Shown here: positions 7,004 through 11,602 of the stretch, piece after piece
How positions within the stretch are numbered: the first letter of the stretch is position 1
Layout of the letters: each line of letters starts with the position of its first letter
Assembly (NCBI GenBank): GCA_900765465.1
Contig: CAAFRM010000215.1
Coordinates: 1-11,602 of the forward strand
Direction of reading: 5' to 3'
DNA length: 11,602 nt
Origin: an uncultured Prevotella sp.
Lineage (GTDB): Bacteria; Bacteroidota; Bacteroidia; Bacteroidales; Bacteroidaceae
The notes under the pieces: model-generated
Database searches by the model: none
What the model saw: only the letters and a program-made list of their open reading frames with translations
What the model was told of the DNA's origin: nothing
Translations under genes and position numbers: made by a program

Positions 7004-7846
7004 ATGAAGTTGAATTTGGAAAAAACTGGTTTGGTCTTGGAAGGTGGAGGTATGCGTGGCGTCTTTACCAGTGGCGTACTTGATGCTTTTATGAAGCATG
7101 ATGTTTATTTCCCATATACGGTGGCGGTGTCGGCAGGTGCATGTAATGGTATGTCGTACATCAGTCGCCAGCCGCGTCGTGCCCGTATTTCAAATATCGA
7201 TTATTTGGCGAGGTATCAGTATATCGGCATCCGACATCTGGTAACGCAAGGGTGTATTTTCGACCGTGAGTTGCTTTACGATAAGTTTCCGAATCTGTTG
7301 CTTCCTTACGATTTTGATACCTATTTTAAATATGCCGACCGATTCGAGATGGTTACCACGAATTGTCTTACGGGCAAGCCTATGTATCTTTCGGAAAATC
7401 ATGATCGGCAGCGTGCCCTCGATATTGTACGTGCTTCCAGCAGTTTGCCATACGTGAGTAAAATCGTGGATGTGGATGGTATCCCAATGCTCGATGGTGG
7501 AATATCAGACAGTATTCCCGTGATGAGAGCTATAGACAAAGGTTATGAGCACAATGTGGTTGTCTTGACCCGCAACAAAGGTTGGAGAGATACTGGCAAA
7601 GATAGAAAGCTACCTTATTTATATAAGAACTATCCGCGCCTGCGAGTGGTCTTGAGTCATCGGCATAAGGCTTATAATGAGCAGATTCAACTGATTGATG
7701 ATTTGGAGGCTGCTGGCAAAATAACTTGTATCCGTCCGATTCGTCCAATGGAAGTAGGGCGCATAGAAAAGGATACGGATAAATTAGAGCGTCTCTATGA
7801 AGAAGGATTTATGCTGGGAGAAAAGTTTTGTGAGAAATTCCTATAA
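7004..7846 (+). CDS. Patatin-like phospholipase / acyl hydrolase
   Basis: A 280-residue patatin-family serine hydrolase with no signal peptide or membrane segment. The patatin signatures are present: the oxyanion-hole loop EGGGMRG at 13-19, the nucleophile elbow AVSAG with Ser43, and the catalytic Asp164 in LDGGISDSIPV. The elbow is normally GxSxG; here the first position is Ala41 (codon GCG) in an otherwise intact VSAGACNGMSYISRQ context. I chose the ATG at 7004 because the patatin fold normally starts a few residues before the GGG loop and a purine-rich site precedes it; a TTG at 6959 would add 15 residues. The C-terminal third, after the Asp motif, looks like the extension seen in the bacterial YjjU-like branch. 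The expected activity is hydrolysis of an acyl ester of a lipid; the real substrate is unknown. It is a single-gene unit: divergent from the aminopeptidase and convergent with trmD. Confidence 0.92.
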   Translation: MKLNLEKTGLVLEGGGMRGVFTSGVLDAFMKHDVYFPYTVAVSAGACNGMSYISRQPRRARISNIDYLARYQYIGIRHLVTQGCIFDRELLYDKFPNLLLPYDFDTYFKYADRFEMVTTNCLTGKPMYLSENHDRQRALDIVRASSSLPYVSKIVDVDGIPMLDGGISDSIPVMRAIDKGYEHNVVVLTRNKGWRDTGKDRKLPYLYKNYPRLRVVLSHRHKAYNEQIQLIDDLEAAGKITCIRPIRPMEVGRIEKDTDKLERLYEEGFMLGEKFCEKFL

Positions 7847-7893
7847 TGAAGTTCTCATTATGGATTTCTGATATGGAATACTCTTTATGAAGC

Positions 7894-7942
7894 AGCCTGT
7901 TCTCTAAACAGAAACTCGTGTTTTGAGAACAGGCTATTCTTA
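7894..7942 (+). terminator. Intrinsic terminator of the patatin-like gene
   Basis: AGCCTGTTCTC (7894-7904) pairs perfectly with GAGAACAGGCT (7925-7935). Inside the loop, AAACA (7906-7910) can also pair with TGTTT (7919-7923), extending the helix. The following ATTCTTATT is a moderate U-rich tract. It starts 47 bp after the stop codon. Confidence 0.8.
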
Positions 7943-7944
7943 TT

Positions 7945-8029
7945 ATATATGTTCATCTTAATATATGTTCACCTTATATATACTCCCCTTAATATATGTG
8001 CTTATCTTTTATATATGCCCATCCTGCAG
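7945..8029. repeat. AT-rich tandem repeat, five imperfect copies of about 16 bp
   Basis: The array is built on ATATATGTTCAYCTTA. Copies lie at 7945-7960, 7961-7975, 7976-7991, 7992-8010 and 8011-8029, 15-19 bp each. The first two are nearly identical, and the fourth and fifth are more diverged. It fills the space between the patatin terminator and the trmD stop codon. It has no open frame of note. Confidence 0.85.
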
Positions 8030-8044
8030 ATTGGCTTCAGCCTA

Positions 8045-8722
8045 TTATTCTTTAAGCAAGTCGGGTCTTAATCGCTTGGTTCGTTCCATTGCCTGGTCAA
8101 ACTCCCACTGGCGGATTTTTGCTTCGTTGCCGCTAAGTAGGATTTCTGGAACCTTCCAACCCTTGTAGTCTGAAGGGCGGGTGTAGATAGGAGCTGACAG
8201 AATGTCGTCTTGGAAGCAGTCGGAGAGGGCACTCTGTTCATCGCTGATGACTCCTGGTACGAGGCGGATTACCGCATCTGAAATAATAGCTGCTGCCAGT
8301 TCGCCGCCCGTGAGCACATAATCACCTACGCTGATTTCTCTGGTAATAAGATGATCGCGCACGCGCTGGTCGATTCCCTTGTAGTGACCGCAGAGGATGA
8401 TGAGGTTTCCACCCAGCGACATTTCGTTGGCTATCTTCTGGTTGAAGGTCTCGCCATCCGGAGATACATAGATGACGTCATCGTAGTCACGCTCTGCCTT
8501 CAGGGCAGTGATGCATCGGTCTATTGGTTCGCATTGCATCACCATTCCGGCGCTTCCTCCGTATGGATAGTCGTCCACTCGTTTCCATTTATCTAATGTA
8601 TAGTCGCGCAAGTTGTGGAGATGGATCTCTGCGAGGCCCTTCTTCTGCGCACGTGCCAGGATAGATTCATTGAAGAATCCCTCCAGCATCTCTGGTAATA
8701 CTGTAATAATGTCTATTCTCAT
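8045..8722 (-). CDS. trmD: tRNA (guanine-N1)-methyltransferase TrmD
   Basis: TrmD of 225 residues, a SPOUT-class enzyme that uses S-adenosylmethionine to make m1G at position 37 of tRNAs and so prevents +1 frameshifting. The N terminus MRIDIITVLPEM is the classic TrmD start. Further motifs are PYGGSAGMVM (53-62), the trefoil-knot cofactor loops CGHYKGIDQR (111-120) and SVGDYVLTGGE (131-141), RPSDYKGWKVPEILLSGN (182-199) and IRQWEFDQA (203-211). Arg153 and Asp168 appear to match the catalytic residues of the H. influenzae enzyme. The frame stays open for 65 more codons upstream (to 8917), but that part is Lys/Arg/Asn/Ser-rich, unlike TrmD, and contains a full promoter 9 bp from this ATG, so I place the start at 8722. 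It is not seen with rpsP, rimM or rplS, its partners in many other bacteria. Confidence 0.96.
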   Translation of the reverse strand: MRIDIITVLPEMLEGFFNESILARAQKKGLAEIHLHNLRDYTLDKWKRVDDYPYGGSAGMVMQCEPIDRCITALKAERDYDDVIYVSPDGETFNQKIANEMSLGGNLIILCGHYKGIDQRVRDHLITREISVGDYVLTGGELAAAIISDAVIRLVPGVISDEQSALSDCFQDDILSAPIYTRPSDYKGWKVPEILLSGNEAKIRQWEFDQAMERTKRLRPDLLKE

Positions 8723-8730
8723 AACATCTG

Positions 8731-8762
8731 CAAAGATAATAAATAATGTGTATAGCGCCAAA
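8731..8762 (-). promoter_or_regulatory. trmD promoter with both -33 and -7 elements
   Basis: On the - strand, TTTG (8762-8759) is separated by exactly 20 bp from TATCTTTG (8738-8731), a full match to the Bacteroidota promoter consensus. The G of the -7 box is only 8 bp from the trmD ATG, so the transcript should start within a few bases of, or at, the start codon. Confidence 0.8.
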
Positions 8763-8986
8763 TGTTTTATCGTTTTTCTTTTTCTTCTGCGATTGTTTTC
8801 TGATTTTCTTCTGCTTTTACTATTGTTTTCTTGCTTTTCTGATGTTTTTACTTTGAATTCTTTATTTATAGTGGAAAAACAGCAATCTTTCGTATAAATA
8901 TGCAACAAATTCATCAAGAATCAAGAAAAATGCTAGCAAAATGATAAATTTTCAATAAAATGTGCTACTATTTGCAGAAAAAGTCG
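8763..8986. other. Intergenic stretch between the divergent trmD and acn promoters
   Basis: This 224-bp AT-rich stretch holds no gene I can support. On the + strand it is pyrimidine-rich up to about 8850, so its - strand lacks stop codons and looks like an extension of trmD. Within it, TTTTCTTCTGC occurs at 8780-8790 and 8804-8814, ATTGTTTTCT at 8792-8801 and 8822-8831, and TTTTCTGAT at 8796-8804 and 8835-8843: an interleaved, low-complexity repeat. No clear operator or further promoter was seen. Confidence 0.6.
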
Positions 8987-8994
8987 TATATTTG
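8987..8994 (+). promoter_or_regulatory. Promoter -7 box for the acn-gltA unit
   Basis: TATATTTG fits TAnnTTTG exactly. It implies a leader of roughly 80 nt before the acn start. A TTTG at 8971-8974 is only 12 bp upstream, too close for a standard -33 element, so the promoter may be weak or activator-dependent. Confidence 0.6.
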
Positions 8995-9035
8995 CAAACA
9001 AAAAAGTTCGGTAGTGCGTATTATGCTGTTGTATG

Positions 9036-9047
9036 GTGTGCGCACAC
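9036..9047. promoter_or_regulatory. Perfect 12-bp palindrome in the acn leader
   Basis: GTGTGCGCACAC is a perfect inverted repeat with no spacer, 35 bp before the acn ATG and downstream of the predicted transcription start. It is GC-rich in an AT-rich leader. It could be an operator half-overlapping the early transcribed region or part of an RNA structure. The CGCAC in it can instead pair with GTGCG at 9014-9018. Confidence 0.4.
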
Positions 9048-9081
9048 GAATGTATAGTTAATCAAATAATTAGTGAATAAG

Positions 9082-11340
9082 ATGATACTGGACATTGAAA
9101 TGCTGAGAAGCTTTTATGCTTCGTATTCGGAAAGTGTAAAACAGGCTAAGGCTACTGTGAAACGACCTCTCACTTATGCCGAGAAGGTGCTCTTTGCGCA
9201 TCTTTTCGACCCTGCTGAGTTGCGCCCATATAAAAGAGGTATAGAATATGTGGATTTCCGACCTAACCGCGTGGCGATGCAGGATGCTACCGCTCAGATG
9301 GCGCTCTTGCAGTTTATGAACGCAGGTAAGGATAAAGTGGCAGTTCCTGCTTCAGTACATTGCGATCACTTGATTCGTGCAGACGTGGGTGCTATTCAAG
9401 ACCTTCCTGAAGCATGTAAGACCAACAAGGAGGTATATGATTTCTTGAAGTCGGTATCTCAGAAATATCACATCGGATTCTGGGGACCAGGAGCTGGTAT
9501 CATCCACCAGGTGGTACTCGAGAACTATGCCTTCCCAGGCGGTATGATGGTGGGTACAGATTCCCATACTCCAAATGCCGGCGGTCTCGGTATGGTAGCC
9601 GTGGGCGTTGGTGGTGCCGATGCCGTGGATGTGCTCACTGGTCAGCCTTGGGAACTCAAGATGCCTCGCCTCATCGGTGTGCATCTCACGGGTAAGCTCT
9701 CTGGCTGGGCTACTCCAAAGGATGTGATTCTCGAAATCCTGGGCATTCTCACAGTGAAGGGTGGTACCAATGCCATCCTCGAATACTTTGGCGATGGCCT
9801 CGACGGCATCTCTACCACGGGTAAGGCTACCATCTGTAACATGGGTGCAGAGCTGGGTGCTACCTGCTCTATCTTCCCATTCGACCAGAATGCCAGCGAA
9901 TATCTCCGCAAGACGGGTCGTGAGGAGATTGCTTCTCTTGCCCAGAAGAACGCTGCCGAACTTCGTGCTGATGACGAGGTGCTTGCCAATCCATCTGCCT
10001 TCTACGACCAGATTGTAGAAATCGACCTCTCTAAGGTCGAGCCACATCTCAATGGTCCGTTTACTCCAGATGCGGCAACCCCTATCTCTCACATGAAGGC
10101 GAAGGGTCCTGCTAATGATTATCCTATGGTGGTAGAAGTTGGATTGGTAGGAAGCTGTACCAACTCTTCCTATCAGGATTTGGCCCGTGCGGCAAGTGTG
10201 GCACGCCAGGCTTACGAGAAGGGCATCCAGGTAAAGGGGCAGCTCATCATCAACCCTGGTTCTGAGCAGATTCGCTATACTGCCGAGCGTGATGGTATCC
10301 TCGATGACTTCAAGAAGATTGGTGCCTTGATCATGACCAATGCCTGCGGCCCTTGCATCGGACAGTGGAAGCGTCACACTGATGACAACACCCGCAAGAA
10401 TGCCATCGTCACCTCTTTCAATAGAAACTTCCGCCGTCGTGCTGATGGCAACCCTAATACATTCGCCTTCATCGGCAGTCCGGAGCTCACCGTGGCACTC
10501 ACCATTGCCGGTCGTCTGGATTTCAATCCAGCCACCGATACCTTATTAGATAAGGATGGCAACAGCGTGAAGCTCGATACGCCTGCAGGTTTCACCTTCC
10601 CTCCTAAGGGATTTGCCGTAGAAGACAAGGGCTTCATCGCTCCTAGCGAAGCAAATGCTAACATTGAGGTGGTAATTGCTCCAGATAGCAACCGCCTGCA
10701 GAAATTGGTTCCATTCGCTCCTTGGGATGGAAAGGACCTGGTAGATATGCCTCTCCTCATCAAGACCGAGGGCAAGTGTACCACCGACCATATCTCAATG
10801 GCTGGTCCATGGTTGAAGTTCCGCGGACATCTTCAGAAAATCTCAGATAACCTGCTGATGGGTGCCGTCAACGCCTTCAATGGCGAGAGCAACAAGGTGA
10901 AGAACCAGTTGGATGGCAAGTATGTGGAGGTTTCTACCGCAGCCAAGGCTTACAAGGCGCAGGGCATCAGCAGCATCGTGGTGGCTGAGGATAACTACGG
11001 TGAAGGCTCATCTCGTGAGCATGCAGCCATGGAGCCTCGTTTCCTGAACGTGAAGGTGATTCTCGCCAAGAGCTTTGCCCGCATCCACGAAACCAACTTG
11101 AAGAAGCAGGGTATGCTCGCCCTTACATTCTGCAATAAGGATGATTATAATAAGGTACAGGAAGACGACCGCATCTCACTCACCGGTTTGAAGGAGTTTG
11201 CTCCAGGTTCTAAACTCACCGTCACCTTGAAGCACAAGGATGGTTCTGAGGATAGTTTCGAAGTAGAGCATACTTATAATGATACACAGATTGCATGGTT
11301 CAAGGCTGGTTCTGCATTAAACTTTGCAGCTAAAAAGTAA
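9082..11340 (+). CDS. acn: Aconitate hydratase (aconitase), mitochondrial-type
   Basis: Converts citrate to isocitrate through cis-aconitate with a [4Fe-4S] cluster in the cytoplasm. From the ATG at 9082 it has 752 residues, close to mitochondrial aconitase and shorter than the roughly 890-residue AcnA type. Cluster ligands are Cys359 in VGSCTNSSYQD and Cys422 and Cys425 in NACGPCIGQW. Other active-site segments are VHCDHLI (92-98), GTDSHTPN (158-165) and the swivel-domain loop GEGSSREHAAMEPR (640-653), which contains the catalytic serine. An in-frame GTG at 9073 would add three residues (MNK); I prefer the ATG because it is the commoner start codon and places MILDIEML at the N terminus. Its codon use is richer in C-ending codons than the flanking genes, suggesting high expression. 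Citrate synthase follows after 5 nt. It is divergent from trmD. Confidence 0.97.
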   Translation: MILDIEMLRSFYASYSESVKQAKATVKRPLTYAEKVLFAHLFDPAELRPYKRGIEYVDFRPNRVAMQDATAQMALLQFMNAGKDKVAVPASVHCDHLIRADVGAIQDLPEACKTNKEVYDFLKSVSQKYHIGFWGPGAGIIHQVVLENYAFPGGMMVGTDSHTPNAGGLGMVAVGVGGADAVDVLTGQPWELKMPRLIGVHLTGKLSGWATPKDVILEILGILTVKGGTNAILEYFGDGLDGISTTGKATICNMGAELGATCSIFPFDQNASEYLRKTGREEIASLAQKNAAELRADDEVLANPSAFYDQIVEIDLSKVEPHLNGPFTPDAATPISHMKAKGPANDYPMVVEVGLVGSCTNSSYQDLARAASVARQAYEKGIQVKGQLIINPGSEQIRYTAERDGILDDFKKIGALIMTNACGPCIGQWKRHTDDNTRKNAIVTSFNRNFRRRADGNPNTFAFIGSPELTVALTIAGRLDFNPATDTLLDKDGNSVKLDTPAGFTFPPKGFAVEDKGFIAPSEANANIEVVIAPDSNRLQKLVPFAPWDGKDLVDMPLLIKTEGKCTTDHISMAGPWLKFRGHLQKISDNLLMGAVNAFNGESNKVKNQLDGKYVEVSTAAKAYKAQGISSIVVAEDNYGEGSSREHAAMEPRFLNVKVILAKSFARIHETNLKKQGMLALTFCNKDDYNKVQEDDRISLTGLKEFAPGSKLTVTLKHKDGSEDSFEVEHTYNDTQIAWFKAGSALNFAAKK

Positions 11341-11345
11341 CAGTT

Positions 11346-11602
11346 ATGAATAAAGAATATTTAATATATAAACTAAGTGATGAGGTAAAGAACTCATGTA
11401 AGATTGATAAGGATGCATTCACCAAGTTCAATGTAAAGCGTGGACTTCGTAATGAGGATGGCTCTGGTGTGCTGGTAGGATTGACCAACATCGGTAACGT
11501 TGTGGGTTACGAGCGCGATGAGAATGGCAAGCTGAAGCCTACCGAGGGTAAGCTCTATTATCGTGGCTACGAGCTTGACGACCTCGTTACTCCTCTCTTG
11601 AA
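11346..11602 (+). CDS. gltA: Citrate synthase, N-terminal fragment
   Basis: The window ends after 85 complete codons. The visible N terminus (MNKEYLIYKLSDEVK...) leads into NVKRGLRNEDGSGVLVGLTN, followed by IGNVVGYERD and GKLYYRGYELDDLV. These are the hallmarks of the Bacteroidota citrate synthase N terminus; LYYRGY corresponds to the conserved 'YRG' segment of the family. The catalytic His and Asp residues lie beyond the window. The enzyme condenses oxaloacetate with acetyl-CoA to citrate, the substrate of the aconitase encoded 5 nt upstream. The two genes are almost certainly co-transcribed, with no space for a terminator or promoter between them. The start ATG is the first in frame after the acn stop. 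Confidence 0.92.
   Translation, partial: MNKEYLIYKLSDEVKNSCKIDKDAFTKFNVKRGLRNEDGSGVLVGLTNIGNVVGYERDENGKLKPTEGKLYYRGYELDDLVTPLL

Noticed and set aside
8723..8917. 65-codon N-terminal extension of trmD
   Set aside because: Low-complexity Lys/Arg/Asn/Ser composition from a purine-rich tract, absent from TrmD proteins, and interrupted by a full promoter that would start transcription downstream of it.
9352..10377. A 341-codon open frame on the - strand opposite aconitase
   Set aside because: It lies wholly inside the well-supported acn gene, has no recognisable domain, and is rich in His, Arg and Thr as expected from an antisense frame of a codon-biased gene.
1..11602. A hidden defence, mobile or otherwise undescribed multi-gene system
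   Set aside because: All substantial genes except the left partial one are recognisable housekeeping or common accessory enzymes. No transposase, integrase, toxin-antitoxin pair, tRNA or attachment-site repeat was seen.

Overview
The window looks like a chromosomal housekeeping segment from a member of the Bacteroidota, most likely Prevotella/Segatella or a close relative. This rests on the Bacteroidota promoter signature TAnnTTTG upstream of several genes, the weak or absent Shine-Dalgarno sequences, the AT-rich intergenic DNA, and the protein types: a Bacteroidota-style RecQ with a C-terminal zinc site, a secreted PepC-like peptidase, and mitochondrial-type aconitase next to citrate synthase. 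The genus is inferred, not proven. No mobile element, CRISPR array, rRNA or tRNA gene was seen.

Layout from left to right. The C-terminal end of an unrecognised + strand gene (1-186) meets a convergent recJ-recQ operon across a bidirectional terminator. recJ (3826 to 2108) and recQ (2101 to 299) lie on the - strand with a 6-nt gap. The recQ stop codon lies in the first of three tandem 19-bp repeats. Upstream, also on the - strand, are an Xaa-Pro aminopeptidase (6746 to 5331) and a secreted bleomycin-hydrolase-like cysteine peptidase (5215 to 4004), which ends in a strong intrinsic terminator. A patatin-like phospholipase (7004-7846, +) diverges from the aminopeptidase. It is convergent with trmD (8722 to 8045, -), and the two are separated by a terminator and an array of AT-rich 16-bp repeats. 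trmD diverges from the TCA-cycle pair acn (9082-11340, +) and gltA (from 11346, +, cut by the window end).

Genes that probably work together are RecJ and RecQ (DNA end processing in recombination and fork repair), the two peptidases (one cytoplasmic and proline-specific, one exported), and aconitase with citrate synthase (citrate to isocitrate, the oxidative entry toward 2-oxoglutarate and glutamate). The patatin and TrmD are single-gene units.

I found no convincing undescribed multi-gene system. The points most worth checking are structural: the trmD promoter so close to its start codon that the mRNA should be leaderless or nearly so, the repeat array at the recQ end, the AT-rich repeat array between patatin and trmD, the palindrome in the acn leader, the RecQ domain order, the altered nucleophile elbow of the patatin, and acn-gltA without an intervening icd.
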